Shown: positions 55,069 to 64,000 of the stretch, piece after piece
Layout of the letters: every line of letters begins with the position of its first letter
Numbering within the stretch: the stretch's first letter is position 1
Assembly (NCBI RefSeq): GCF_019145355.1
Contig: NZ_JAHSTY010000001.1
Location: forward strand, 682,001 to 746,000
Direction: 5' to 3'
Source: Pseudomonas azadiae
GTDB lineage: Bacteria > Pseudomonadota > Gammaproteobacteria > Pseudomonadales > Pseudomonadaceae
Length of the DNA: 64,000 bases
Notes under the pieces: generated by a model
Told to the model about the DNA's origin: nothing
Seen by the model: the letters and a program-made list of their open reading frames with translations, nothing else
Databases searched by the model: none
Translations under genes and position numbers: made by a program

Positions 55069-55848
55069 CTACTCGCTGTAAATCATCTTCTTGCTCATGC
55101 CGCCGTCCACGACAAACTCCTGCCCGGTGACAAACCCCGCCTGGCGCGACAGCAGCCACGCCACCATCGCCGCCACGTCCTCCACGGTACCTACCCTGCC
55201 TGCCGGATGCTGAGCGTGGTCGGTATCGCTCAACGGCTCGGCGCGACGGGCCGCAGGATCACGTGCGTCGATCCAGCCAGGGCTGACCGCATTGACCCGC
55301 ACCTCAGGCCCAAGGCTCATCGCCAAGGCATGCGTCAACGCCAGCAAACCCCCTTTGCTCGCCGCATAGGCTTCGGTGTCCGGCTCCGACTGGCGCGCCC
55401 GGGTCGACGCCAGGTTGACGATGGCGCCACCATGGGCACGCAGGTACGGCGCACAGTGCTTGGCCAATAACATCGGCCCGCTGAGATTCACCGCCATGAC
55501 CCGGTTCCAGTAGGCCAGGTCCAGGCTTTCCAGGGTGATGTTGTGCGGGTCGGCCACCGCCGCATTGCACACCAATGCGTCGAGGCGGCCAAACTGCCCC
55601 AATACCTCGGCGACACCTTGAGCCACTTGCTTCTCGTCGGCCACGTCCATGGTGATGAACCAGGCGTTTTCGCCCAGCACCTTAGACACCTTGGCGCCGC
55701 GCTCGCGGTCCAGGTCGGTCAACACCACCTGCCAGCCTTCGCTGATCAGCCAAGCAGCAATCCCGAGGCCAATGCCGCGCGCCGCGCCGGTGACCAGCGC
55801 GACACGCCCGTTACTGGCTGCCGCAGCTTCCATGGACCACTCGATCAC
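55069..55848 (-). CDS. Short-chain dehydrogenase/reductase (FabG-like)
   Basis: A 259-residue classical SDR with intact active site: cofactor motif [17 protein letters not shown] (in place of NNAG), Ser in NLASTR and YAASK for the Tyr/Lys pair. The probable GTG start at 55848 overlaps the metZ stop (GTGA); an ATG five codons later is an alternative. Translational coupling to metZ is conserved in pseudomonads, but the substrate is unknown. Confidence 0.88.
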   Translation of the reverse strand: MIEWSMEAAAASNGRVALVTGAARGIGLGIAAWLISEGWQVVLTDLDRERGAKVSKVLGENAWFITMDVADEKQVAQGVAEVLGQFGRLDALVCNAAVADPHNITLESLDLAYWNRVMAVNLSGPMLLAKHCAPYLRAHGGAIVNLASTRARQSEPDTEAYAASKGGLLALTHALAMSLGPEVRVNAVSPGWIDARDPAARRAEPLSDTDHAQHPAGRVGTVEDVAAMVAWLLSRQAGFVTGQEFVVDGGMSKKMIYSE

Positions 55849-57056
55849 AAGGCCGCCAGCCCGCGAGCCAGGTCAGCCTGCAAGTCAGCCACGTCTTCCA
55901 GCCCCACTGCAACGCGGATCAGGCTGTCACGGATACCCGCCGCCTCACGCTCCTGAGGCGCCAGGCGCCCGTGGGAGGTGGTGCTCGGGTGGGTAATGGT
56001 GGTCTTGCTGTCACCCAGGTTGGCGGTGATGGAGATCAGGCGCGTCGCATCGATAAAGCGCCAGGCGCCCTCTTTGCCGCCCTTCACTTCGAAGCTCACC
56101 ACGGCACCGAAACCACGTTGCTGGCGCTGGGCCAATGCGTGTTGCGGGTGGCTCTTGAGGCCGGCGTAGTGCACCTTCTCGATACCGTCCTGCTGCTCCA
56201 GCCACTCGGCCAGGGCCTGGGCGTTGGCGCAATGGGCTTTCATGCGCAGGCTGAGGGTTTCCAGGCCCTTGAGGAAGATCCAGGCATTGAATGGGCTCAA
56301 GGTCGGGCCAGCCGTGCGCAGGAAGCCAACGACTTCTTTCATCTGCTCGCTGCGACCCGCGACCACACCGCCCATGCAGCGACCCTGGCCGTCGATGAAC
56401 TTGGTGGCCGAGTGCACGACGATGTCCGCGCCGAGCTTCAACGGCTGTTGCAGCGCCGGGGTGCAGAAGCAGTTGTCGACCACCAGCATCGTGCCCTTGG
56501 CGTGGGCCACTTCGGCCAATGCGGCGATATCCACCAGCTCGGCCAACGGGTTGGACGGCGACTCGACGAACAGCAACCGGGTGTTGGCCTTGATCGCCGC
56601 ATCCCAACCGGACAGGTCCGCAAGCGGCACGTAGTCCACTTCAATGCCAAAGCGCTTGAAGTACTTCTCGAACAGGCTGATGGTCGAGCCGAACACGCTG
56701 CGCGACACCAGTACGTGGTCGCCGGCGCTGCACAGGCTCATCACCACCGCCAGGATGGCCGCCATGCCAGTCGCCGTAGCGACCGCCTGCTCGGCACCTT
56801 CCAGCGCCGCGATGCGCTCCTCGAACGCGCGCACGGTCGGGTTGGTGTAGCGCGAATAGACGTTGCCCGGCACTTCCCCCGCAAAGCGCGCAGCCGCATC
56901 GGCGGCCGTGCGGAACACATAGCTGGAGGTGAAGAACATCGGGTCACCGTGCTCACCTTCCGGGGTACGGTGCTGGCCGGCGCGCACGGCCAGGGTATCG
57001 AAAGCTACGCCATCGAGGTCGCTGTCCAACCGACCGGCATCCCATTCCTGACTCAT
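55845..57056 (-). CDS. metZ: O-succinylhomoserine sulfhydrylase
   Basis: A 403-residue PLP enzyme of the Cys/Met metabolism family. The start [36 protein letters not shown] is typical of MetZ; the PLP Lys lies in [39 protein letters not shown] binds phosphate. It makes homocysteine from O-succinylhomoserine and sulfide. It follows purF, whose terminator lies between. Confidence 0.95.
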   Translation of the reverse strand: MSQEWDAGRLDSDLDGVAFDTLAVRAGQHRTPEGEHGDPMFFTSSYVFRTAADAAARFAGEVPGNVYSRYTNPTVRAFEERIAALEGAEQAVATATGMAAILAVVMSLCSAGDHVLVSRSVFGSTISLFEKYFKRFGIEVDYVPLADLSGWDAAIKANTRLLFVESPSNPLAELVDIAALAEVAHAKGTMLVVDNCFCTPALQQPLKLGADIVVHSATKFIDGQGRCMGGVVAGRSEQMKEVVGFLRTAGPTLSPFNAWIFLKGLETLSLRMKAHCANAQALAEWLEQQDGIEKVHYAGLKSHPQHALAQRQQRGFGAVVSFEVKGGKEGAWRFIDATRLISITANLGDSKTTITHPSTTSHGRLAPQEREAAGIRDSLIRVAVGLEDVADLQADLARGLAAL

Positions 57057-57091
57057 GCTGCCCTCCTTACTCGATTCTTTATTTAAGATAC

Positions 57092-57115
57092 AAAACCGGC
57101 CCCTCAGGGCCGGTT
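57092..57115 (-). terminator. Intrinsic terminator after purF
   Basis: Minus strand AACCGGCCC-TGAG-GGGCCGGTT followed by TTGTATC: a 9-bp GC-rich stem right after the purF stop, 36 bases before metZ. Confidence 0.85.
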
Positions 57116-57120
57116 GTCAC

Positions 57121-58626
57121 TCAGTTGTTATACAGATCGATGATCGCACTGACCGCCTGGGTCTTGATCTTCGACGAGTCGTTGCGCGCCTGTTCGATCT
57201 TGTTCAGGTAAGCCTCGTCGACGTCACCGGTCACGTACTTGCCGTCGAACACGGCGCAGTCGAACTGGTCGATCTTGATCTTGCCACCGCCGACCGCCTC
57301 GATGAGGTCCGGCAGGTCCTGGTAGATCAGCCAATCAGCGCCGATCAGGTCGGCAACGTCCTGGGTCGAGCGGTTGTGAGCGATCAGCTCGTGGGCGCTC
57401 GGCATGTCGATACCGTACACGTTCGGGTAACGCACCGCAGGCGCCGCGGAACAGAAATACACGTTCTTCGCACCGGCTTCGCGAGCCATCTGGATAATCT
57501 GCTTGCAAGTGGTGCCGCGTACGATGGAGTCGTCCACCAGCATCACGTTCTTGCCGCGAAATTCCAGCTCGATGGCGTTGAGCTTCTGGCGCACCGATTT
57601 CTTGCGTGCAGCCTGGCCCGGCATGATGAAGGTACGCCCGATGTAGCGGTTCTTCACGAAGCCTTCGCGGAACTTGACGCCCAGGTGGTTGGCAAGCTCC
57701 AGTGCGGCGGTACGGCTGGTGTCGGGAATCGGGATCACGACGTCGATATCGTGCTCGGGACGCTCGCGCAGGATCTTGTCGGCCAGCTTTTCACCCATGC
57801 GCAGGCGCGCCTTGTACACCGAAACACCGTCGATGATCGAATCCGGACGCGCCAGGTAGACGTGTTCGAAGATGCACGGGGTGAGTTTCGGCGCCACGGC
57901 GCACTGACGAGTGTGCAGCTTGCCGTCTTCGGTGATGTACACCGCTTCGCCCGGCGCGAGGTCGCGGATCAGGGTAAAGCCCAGCACGTCCAGGGACACG
58001 CTTTCGGAAGCGATCATGTACTCGACGCCTTCGTCGGTATGACGCTGGCCGAACACGATCGGGCGAATGCCGTGCGGGTCACGGAAGCCGACGATGCCAT
58101 AACCGGTGATCATGGCCACCACCGCGTAACCACCGACGCAGCGGTTGTGCACGTCGGTGACGGCGGCGAACACGTCTTCTTCGGTCGGCTGCAGCTTGCC
58201 GCGCTGGGCCAGCTCATGGGCGAACACGTTGAGCAGCACTTCCGAGTCGGAGTTGGTGTTGACGTGGCGCAGGTCGGACTCGTAAATCTCCTTGGCCAGC
58301 TGTTCAACGTTGGTCAGGTTGCCGTTGTGCGCCAGGGTAATGCCATAAGGCGAGTTGACGTAAAACGGTTGAGCTTCGGCCGACGTCGAGCTACCGGCAG
58401 TCGGGTAGCGCACATGGCCAATGCCCATGTGACCCACGAGGCGCTGCATGTGACGTTGGTGGAACACGTCACGTACCAGCCCGTTGTCCTTGCGCAGGAA
58501 TAACCGGCCGTCGTGGCTGGTCACAATACCGGCAGCGTCCTGGCCGCGGTGCTGGAGGACGGTTAGCGCGTCATACAGCGCCTGATTGACGTTCGACTTA
58601 CCGACGATACCGACGATGCCACACAT
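57121..58626 (-). CDS. purF: Amidophosphoribosyltransferase
   Basis: A 501-residue PurF. The true start is [17 protein letters not shown] (58626), because Cys2 must become the N-terminal glutaminase nucleophile after Met removal; an in-frame ATG three codons earlier is not used. The PRPP loop is [17 protein letters not shown]. It makes phosphoribosylamine, the first purine step. It follows cvpA by 41 bases, as in E. coli. Confidence 0.98.
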   Translation of the reverse strand: MCGIVGIVGKSNVNQALYDALTVLQHRGQDAAGIVTSHDGRLFLRKDNGLVRDVFHQRHMQRLVGHMGIGHVRYPTAGSSTSAEAQPFYVNSPYGITLAHNGNLTNVEQLAKEIYESDLRHVNTNSDSEVLLNVFAHELAQRGKLQPTEEDVFAAVTDVHNRCVGGYAVVAMITGYGIVGFRDPHGIRPIVFGQRHTDEGVEYMIASESVSLDVLGFTLIRDLAPGEAVYITEDGKLHTRQCAVAPKLTPCIFEHVYLARPDSIIDGVSVYKARLRMGEKLADKILRERPEHDIDVVIPIPDTSRTAALELANHLGVKFREGFVKNRYIGRTFIMPGQAARKKSVRQKLNAIELEFRGKNVMLVDDSIVRGTTCKQIIQMAREAGAKNVYFCSAAPAVRYPNVYGIDMPSAHELIAHNRSTQDVADLIGADWLIYQDLPDLIEAVGGGKIKIDQFDCAVFDGKYVTGDVDEAYLNKIEQARNDSSKIKTQAVSAIIDLYNN

Positions 58627-58667
58627 GCGACGCAACCCCTACTTAATGAATCTTGACTGAACACAGC

Positions 58668-59225
58668 TTACTGAGGCGTTTTGGCCGGCAAGAGGTGTTC
58701 CTTGAACGGAAGATCAGCGGGTACGCTGATTCCGCTGGCCAGCCACTGACTGCTCCACCCCAGAATGAGGTTCTTGGACCAATCTGCAACCAATAGAAAT
58801 TTTGGCACGAGTACCGACTCTTGCCACCATGCATCCTGCTGTACCGGCCCCAGGCTCAACAGCCCGACCGCCACGACCACCAGCAACGCGCCACGCGCGG
58901 CGCCGAAGACCATGCCGAGGAATCGATCGGTCCCGGAAAGGCCGGTGACACGTATCAACTCGCCAATAAGATAATTGACCATTGCCCCCACCAGCAGCGT
59001 GGCGATGAACATGATGGCGCAGCCCGCAATGACGCGGGCCGAAGGTGTCTCGATGTATCCGGCCAGGTAGACCGACAATGAACCGCCAAACATCCAGGCT
59101 ACGACTCCTGCGATGATCCAGGTCAGCAACGACAATGCTTCTTTTACGAAGCCGCGGCTTAGACTGATCAAAGCGGAGATGGCGACGATTGCAACAATCG
59201 CCCAATCAACCCAGGTAAATGGCAC
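58668..59225 (-). CDS. cvpA: Colicin V production / membrane protein CvpA
   Basis: A 185-residue inner-membrane protein with four helices: TWVDWAIVAIVAISALISLSRGFVKEALSL at the N-terminus is the CvpA signature, and FLGMVFGAARGALLVVVAVGLL follows. Needed for colicin V export in E. coli; its normal role concerns the envelope. Sits between dedD and purF. Confidence 0.95.
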   Translation of the reverse strand: MPFTWVDWAIVAIVAISALISLSRGFVKEALSLLTWIIAGVVAWMFGGSLSVYLAGYIETPSARVIAGCAIMFIATLLVGAMVNYLIGELIRVTGLSGTDRFLGMVFGAARGALLVVVAVGLLSLGPVQQDAWWQESVLVPKFLLVADWSKNLILGWSSQWLASGISVPADLPFKEHLLPAKTPQ

Positions 59226-59355
59226 GTTTGAGCCTACGGACAGATAAGGCGGCGCATTTTAGCAGAGCGTCGGGCTATCGGTAAGCGGTGATTGAGGGTG
59301 CTTTGCAAATCAATAGTTTGGGGTGAGCCCAACTTAATTCAACCCCCAAACCAAT

Positions 59356-59444
59356 GTGGGAGCTGGCTTGCCTGCGATGAGGGCGGCACATTCGACATCA
59401 CTGTCGACTGAACCACCGCCATCGCAGGCAAGCCAGCTCCCACA
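59356..59444. repeat. REP doublet with two perfect 25-base inverted arms
   Basis: Arms 59356-59380 and 59420-59444 are perfectly complementary (begin TGTGGGAGCTGGCTTGCC), separated by 39 bases. This is the Pseudomonas REP type and shares its arm with the element at 54413-54437. It lies in the 254-bp gap between dedD and cvpA. Confidence 0.92.
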
Positions 59445-59479
59445 TTTGGCCTGCATTTCAAGTTGGAACCGTTACAGTA

Positions 59480-60139
59480 TTAACCGCGCTCCGGCTGGAA
59501 ACGCGTCACGAAACCCTTGAGGTTCTGCTGGCGATCGAGCAAGTCGCGCAGGCGATCCGCTTCGGCACGCTCGATCAGCGGCCCGATAAACACGCGGTTC
59601 TTGCCGTCGGCGCTACGGATATAGGCGTTATAGCCCTGGCTACGCAGCTTCTTCTGCAATGCGTCGGCGCCTTCGCGATTACCCAGGCTGGCCACCTGAA
59701 TCGACCAACTGATCGGCAAGCCATTTGGGTCGATGCGGCTCTGGCCCACGTCCGGCTTGCCCGGTGCAGCAGGTTGCGGCGCTACCGGCTTGGGCGCCGG
59801 CGCTGGCGCGGCAGGCTTGACCGCTACGGTCGGTGCCGGCGCCGGCTTGACCACCGGCACGCTTGGCTGCACCGGCATCGACGGCGCCGGCTGAGCGGCC
59901 ACTTCGTCATCGCTCGGCACAGGTTGTTCTTCCGGCAACGCCTGCGGCTCAGGCACCACCACCGGCTCAACCTGCACCTGGGGCACCGCAGGCGCTTGTG
60001 GAGCGGCCGGGGCCTCGACTACGACCTGGCGCTCTTCATCCTGGCGAGAGAACAGCATCGGCAGAAAAATCACTGCCAACGCCACCAGAACCAGGGCTCC
60101 GACCATTCGCTGCTTGTATGCGCTATCCAGTAATGCCAT
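59480..60139 (-). CDS. dedD: DedD-like cell-division protein with SPOR domain
   Basis: A 219-residue protein: cytoplasmic start [30 protein letters not shown] with one membrane helix, a Pro/Ala/Val-rich periplasmic linker (about 45-140), and a C-terminal SPOR domain (ISWSIQVASLGNREGADALQKKLRSQGYNAYIRSADGKNRVFIGPLIERAEADRLRDLL). SPOR binds septal peptidoglycan. The start at 60139 overlaps the folC end by 17 bases. Confidence 0.92.
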   Translation of the reverse strand: MALLDSAYKQRMVGALVLVALAVIFLPMLFSRQDEERQVVVEAPAAPQAPAVPQVQVEPVVVPEPQALPEEQPVPSDDEVAAQPAPSMPVQPSVPVVKPAPAPTVAVKPAAPAPAPKPVAPQPAAPGKPDVGQSRIDPNGLPISWSIQVASLGNREGADALQKKLRSQGYNAYIRSADGKNRVFIGPLIERAEADRLRDLLDRQQNLKGFVTRFQPERG

Positions 60140-61430
60140 GTGCAGCTTCCTCCGTGGAGCGCCGGGCCAACCACTCGAGCGCCTCGGCAACACAATAAAA
60201 TGACCCGAACAATAGAACTTCATCGTCGGGGGTGGCAACCGCGCACTGCGCCTGGAGGGCATCGATCACGCTTGCATACGACGTCACGGGTGCGCCAAGG
60301 TTCTGCAAGACCAGCAGCAGTTCGGCGGCAGGACGGCTGCGCGGTGTATCCAGCGGCGCTACGGCCCACGCCTGGACATGGTCCAGCAATGGCGCAACCA
60401 CACCGTCCAGGTCCTTGTCGGCCAGCAGACCGAATACGGCAAGGCGACGACCGACCGGCGGCGTGTGCGACAAGCGTTGCGCCAGGTACTCGGCCGCGTG
60501 GGGGTTATGCCCTACGTCGAGCATCAGGGTAAGACGCTTGCCCTGCCATTCGACCTCGCGACGGTCCAAACGCCCTGCCACGCGCGTTGCCAGCAGGGTG
60601 GCAGCAATCTGCTCAGCGCTCCACGGCAGATCCAGCAGCAGATACGCCTGCAGCGCGAGCGCGGCGTTTTCCATCGGCAGGTTCAGCAGCGGCAGGTCGC
60701 GAAGTTCCACAACCTGGCCTCGGGCATCACGCCCACGCCAGTGCCAGTGCTGCCCGGCGATCTCAAGATCGAATTCACGCCCGCGCAGGAAAAACGGGCA
60801 ATCCAGCTCGCGCACCTTGTCCAGCAAGGTCTGCGGCGGCTCAGGGTCGCCACACAGGGCAGGCTTGCCATGGCGGAAGATACCGGCTTTTTCAAAGGCC
60901 ACCGACTCGCGGGTATCACCCAGGTAATCGGCGTGATCCACACCAATACTGGTGACCAGCGCCAAGTCGGCATCCACCACGTTGACCGTGTCAAGGCGCC
61001 CGCCCAGGCCCACTTCCAGCACCACCACATCCAGTTGCGCACGCTCGAACAGCCAGAACGCCGCCAGGGTGCCCATCTCGAAGTAGGTCAGGGATATCTC
61101 GCCCCGGCCGGCATCAAGCGCGGCGAAGGCTTCGCAGAGTTGCTCATCAGTGGCTTCGCTGCCATTGAGTTGCACCCGCTCGTTATAACGCAGCAGGTGC
61201 GGGGAGTTGTAGACGCCGACTTTCAGGCCTTGAGCCTGCAGCAGCGCCGCGACAAAGGCACAGGTGGAGCCTTTGCCGTTAGTGCCGGTCACCGTGATCA
61301 CACGCGGCGCCGGCCGGCCCAACCCGAGGCGGGCCGCTACCTGTTGCGAGCGCTCCAGGCCCATGTCAATGGCGGACGGATGCAACTGCTCAAGGTAGGC
61401 GAGCCATTCGCCCAGGGTCCGTTGGGTCAT
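60123..61430 (-). CDS. folC: Bifunctional dihydrofolate synthase / folylpolyglutamate synthase
   Basis: A 435-residue Mur-ligase-family enzyme: P-loop [19 protein letters not shown] (about 44-62), [23 protein letters not shown] in the centre. It adds glutamate to dihydropteroate and tetrahydrofolates. Overlaps accD by four bases and dedD by 17. Confidence 0.97.
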   Translation of the reverse strand: MTQRTLGEWLAYLEQLHPSAIDMGLERSQQVAARLGLGRPAPRVITVTGTNGKGSTCAFVAALLQAQGLKVGVYNSPHLLRYNERVQLNGSEATDEQLCEAFAALDAGRGEISLTYFEMGTLAAFWLFERAQLDVVVLEVGLGGRLDTVNVVDADLALVTSIGVDHADYLGDTRESVAFEKAGIFRHGKPALCGDPEPPQTLLDKVRELDCPFFLRGREFDLEIAGQHWHWRGRDARGQVVELRDLPLLNLPMENAALALQAYLLLDLPWSAEQIAATLLATRVAGRLDRREVEWQGKRLTLMLDVGHNPHAAEYLAQRLSHTPPVGRRLAVFGLLADKDLDGVVAPLLDHVQAWAVAPLDTPRSRPAAELLLVLQNLGAPVTSYASVIDALQAQCAVATPDDEVLLFGSFYCVAEALEWLARRSTEEAAHGITG

Positions 61431-62347
61431 AGGTTTGCAGGCACCGGCGGCACGACAATCGGCTCGACTTTAGGCGCGACGTAAACAGGGGTCGGCAAGC
61501 CCATCATCTGGGCCAGCAGGCTGCCCAGGCGTGGACGCAGTTCACCGCGCGGGATGATCAGGTCAATCGCGCCGTGCTCCAGCAGGAACTCGCTGCGCTG
61601 GAAACCTTCCGGCAGTTTTTCACGCACGGTCTGTTCGATCACGCGCGGGCCGGCAAAGCCGATCAGGGCTTTTGGCTCGCCGACGATCACATCGCCCAGC
61701 ATCGCCAGGCTAGCGGACACGCCGCCGTAGACCGGGTCGGTCAGCACGGAAATGAACGGGATGCCTTCTTCGCGCAGACGCGCCAGTACCGCAGAGGTCT
61801 TGGCCATTTGCATCAGCGAAATCAAGGCTTCCTGCATGCGCGCACCACCGGAGGCGGCGAAGCAGATCATCGGGCAACGGTTTTCCAGGGCGTAGTTGGC
61901 GGCGCGAACGAAGCGTTCACCGACGATGGCGCCCATGGAGCCGCCCATGAAGGAGAACTCGAATGCCGACACCACAACCGGCATGCCCAGCAGCTTGCCG
62001 CTGACGGAAATCAGCGCGTCTTTCTCGCCGGTCTGCTTTTGTGCGGCGGTCAGGCGGTCCTTGTACTTTTTGCCGTCGCGGAACTTGAGACGGTCTACCG
62101 GTTCCAGGTCGGCGCCCAGCTCGTTGCGGCCTTCGGCGTCAAGGAAGATGTCGATGCGGGCGCGGGCGCCGATACGCATGTGATGGTTGCACTTGGGGCA
62201 AACGTCCAGGGTCTTTTCCAGCTCCGGGCGGTACAGCACCGCGTCGCAGGATGGGCACTTGTGCCACAGACCTTCAGGAACCGAGCTTTTCTTCACCTCG
62301 GAACGCATGATCGAAGGGATCAGTTTGTCTACTAACCAGTTGCTCAT
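61427..62347 (-). CDS. accD: Acetyl-CoA carboxylase carboxyltransferase subunit beta
   Basis: A 306-residue AccD from [17 protein letters not shown] (62347). A four-cysteine zinc ribbon ([26 protein letters not shown], about 32-57) precedes the crotonase-like core ([41 protein letters not shown]). It partners AccA, encoded elsewhere, in malonyl-CoA synthesis. The upstream in-frame extension has no ribosome binding site. Confidence 0.98.
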   Translation of the reverse strand: MSNWLVDKLIPSIMRSEVKKSSVPEGLWHKCPSCDAVLYRPELEKTLDVCPKCNHHMRIGARARIDIFLDAEGRNELGADLEPVDRLKFRDGKKYKDRLTAAQKQTGEKDALISVSGKLLGMPVVVSAFEFSFMGGSMGAIVGERFVRAANYALENRCPMICFAASGGARMQEALISLMQMAKTSAVLARLREEGIPFISVLTDPVYGGVSASLAMLGDVIVGEPKALIGFAGPRVIEQTVREKLPEGFQRSEFLLEHGAIDLIIPRGELRPRLGSLLAQMMGLPTPVYVAPKVEPIVVPPVPANL

Positions 62348-62589
62348 GCTTCTTTCTCCAGTACCGGTGGCTTGAACACAGCCCCGCGTATGCCCTTGAG
62401 CTAAATTCATATGTGGCGATGACACAGGCTGGACGGGGTCAGACGTTCGACCGGCCTTTCCCGCGTGTGTCCTCAGCCTTCCAGACAACCTGCAAGCGCA
62501 GGGTTGCCACTTCGTTTCCAGGCCACCCACAGGCGGCGCTGGACTGTTTTACACAGTGGTAGTTATGGACGGCGGCAGACTGCCAGCCG

Positions 62590-63222
62590 TCACATCCTAC
62601 CGTTGCTGTTGCGCACGGCCTGCACGAATGCGCGAATCTTGCCGTGGTCCTTGATGCCCTTGCCCTGCTCTACCCCACCGCTGACATCCACGGCATACGG
62701 TTGCACTTGTTCGATCGCCGCTTCGACATTGGCCGGGTCGAGCCCGCCGGCCAGGATGATCGGCTTGCTCAAGCCTGCGGGAATCAGCGACCAGTCGAAC
62801 GCTTCGCCCGTACCGCCGGGCACGCCTTCGACATAGGTGTCCAGCAGAATCCCGCGAGCACCCGCATAGGCGGCGCACGCCGCCGCGATGTCATCGCCGG
62901 CCTTGACGCGCAACGCCTTGATATACGGGCGCTGGTAACTCTCACATTCGTCCGGTGTTTCGTCACCGTGGAACTGCAGCATGTCCAACGGTACGGCATC
63001 CAGGGTTTCGTTGAGTTCGCAGCGGCTGGCGTTGACGAACAAGCCCACGGTGGTGACGAACGGCGGCAGTGCCGCGATGATCGCCCGCGCCTGCAGCACA
63101 TTCACCGCCCGGGGGCTTTTGGCATAAAACACCAGGCCAATGGCATCGGCCCCGGCCTCAACTGCCGCCAGCGCGTCTTCTATGCGGGTAATCCCGCAAA
63201 TCTTGCTGCGAACGGCTGACAT
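62590..63222 (-). CDS. trpF: Phosphoribosylanthranilate isomerase
   Basis: A 210-residue Trp[29 protein letters not shown] at the start with the catalytic Cys, LQFHGDE in the middle, and [40 protein letters not shown] with the catalytic Asp near the end. It catalyses the third tryptophan step. It is followed by accD after 242 bases with no gene between and preceded by truA. Confidence 0.97.
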   Translation of the reverse strand: MSAVRSKICGITRIEDALAAVEAGADAIGLVFYAKSPRAVNVLQARAIIAALPPFVTTVGLFVNASRCELNETLDAVPLDMLQFHGDETPDECESYQRPYIKALRVKAGDDIAAACAAYAGARGILLDTYVEGVPGGTGEAFDWSLIPAGLSKPIILAGGLDPANVEAAIEQVQPYAVDVSGGVEQGKGIKDHGKIRAFVQAVRNSNGRM

Positions 63223-63286
63223 GTCGTGAAAACCTCAGGGATTGAGCCGAGAAAGTCCCGGATGGTAACAAAAGCTTTTCCAGGCG

Positions 63287-64000
63287 TCAGCCGCCAAGTT
63301 CGCTGAAACCTGTGAGGAAATGTGGCCCGATGAAACGCTCCGGCAGCTCGAACTCGTCACGGTACTCCACATCCACCAGATACAGGCCGAACGGATGCGC
63401 CGTGACCCCGCCGGTACGACGCACACGGCTTTCCAGCACCTCCTTGGCCCATTCCACCGGGCGCTCGCCGGTGCCGATGGTCATCAGCACCCCGGCGATG
63501 TTACGCACCATATGATGCAGGAAGGCGCCGGCACGGATATCCAGCACGATCATCTTGCCGTGGCGGGTCACCCGCAGGTGGTGGACTTGCTTGATCGGCG
63601 ACTTGGCCTGGCACTGGCCGGCACGGAAGGCGCTGAAATCATGCACGCCCACCAGATGCTGCGCTGCTTCGGCCATGCGTTCGGCGTCGAGCGGGCGGTG
63701 GTTCCAGGTGATCTCCTGGTTGAGGTGCGCCGGGCGGATCTGGTCGTTGTAGATCACATACCGGTAACGCCGGGCGATGGCCTTGAAACGCGCATGAAAG
63801 TGCGCCGGCATGACCTTGGCCCAGGTGACACTGACGTCATGGGGCAAATTGATATTAGCGCCCATTACCCAAGCCTTCATCGACCGCTCAGCCTGGGTAT
63901 CGAAGTGCACCACCTGGCCGCAGGCATGCACACCCGCATCGGTACGCCCGGCGCACATCAGCGATACCGGTGAGTCGGCGACTTTCGACAGGGCGTTTTC
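63287..64000 (-). CDS. truA: tRNA pseudouridine synthase A (5' end beyond the window)
   Basis: The frame is open to base 64000, so at least 237 codons are visible and the N-terminus lies outside. The catalytic Asp is in CAGRTDAGVHACGQVVHF; other TruA features are RYRYVIYND, FSAFRAGQCQAKSP and MVRNIAGVLMTIGTGERP. It modifies U38-40 of tRNA anticodon loops. In pseudomonads it precedes trpF, as here. Confidence 0.96.
   Translation of the reverse strand, partial: ENALSKVADSPVSLMCAGRTDAGVHACGQVVHFDTQAERSMKAWVMGANINLPHDVSVTWAKVMPAHFHARFKAIARRYRYVIYNDQIRPAHLNQEITWNHRPLDAERMAEAAQHLVGVHDFSAFRAGQCQAKSPIKQVHHLRVTRHGKMIVLDIRAGAFLHHMVRNIAGVLMTIGTGERPVEWAKEVLESRVRRTGGVTAHPFGLYLVDVEYRDEFELPERFIGPHFLTGFSELGG

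Noticed and set aside
57055-58503. Plus-strand open frame of 482 codons opposite purF
   Set aside because: Shadow of purF; starts inside the metZ-purF terminator region.

Overview
The window is a chromosomal segment of a high-GC gammaproteobacterium, almost certainly a Pseudomonas of the fluorescens group. The evidence is gene order (merR-type regulator, ihfA, pheT, pheS, rplT, rpmI, infC, thrS; and truA, trpF, accD, folC, dedD, cvpA, purF, metZ), Pseudomonas-type small proteins (DUF1654, DUF2790, a CsrA/RsmE paralogue), 25-bp REP arms and the codon usage. No insertion sequence, prophage or CRISPR array was seen.

Region 1 (1-4276) ends a TonB-dependent receptor gene, followed by an overlapping substrate-binding protein, permease and ATPase of an iron-siderophore or haem type ABC importer, then a membrane protein of unknown function and a decayed small membrane-protein gene.

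Region 2 (4844-17454) is the most interesting part: a TetR regulator divergent from a tightly packed biosynthetic operon. The operon encodes a 2388-aa bimodular NRPS (C-A-T-C-A-T-TE), a group A flavin monooxygenase, a short-chain dehydrogenase-like protein, a PaaN-like aldehyde dehydrogenase and its own 4'-phosphopantetheinyl transferase. An acylating-type first C domain, a serine-selecting first A domain, a proline-clade second A domain and an adjacent flavin monooxygenase are the hallmark of pyrrolizidine-alkaloid and brabantamide-type pathways (PxaAB, LgnBC, BraBC, AzeBC). The altered second A-domain pocket and the two extra, active-site-altered enzymes suggest a product that differs from those known.

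Region 3 (17455-24730) carries two MFS exporters that share an AcrR-like operator motif, a TetR regulator between them, a MetX-fold alpha/beta hydrolase and a membrane PQQ-dependent glucose dehydrogenase.

Region 4 (25019-32526, minus strand) is core translation: tRNA-Pro, a MerR-type regulator, IHF-alpha, PheRS, L20, L35, IF3 (ATT start) and ThrRS. Region 5 (32893-34935) holds small genes, including a cold-shock protein and an I78 inhibitor lipoprotein. Region 6 (34969-42073) is a ribose operon rbsBACRKD, ending in a periplasmic nucleoside hydrolase, with a LacI-type operator upstream. Region 7 (42487-52884) holds periplasmic asparaginase, an SOS-type unit (LexA box, DUF1654, endonuclease I), a CsrA-family regulator, a heavy-metal-type two-component system, and a pcp-DUF979-DUF969 operon. 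Region 8 (53069-64000) has a PuuB-like oxidase, a tRNA-Asp/Asp/Val cluster, and the biosynthetic cluster metZ, purF, cvpA, dedD, folC, accD, trpF, truA with two REP doublets.
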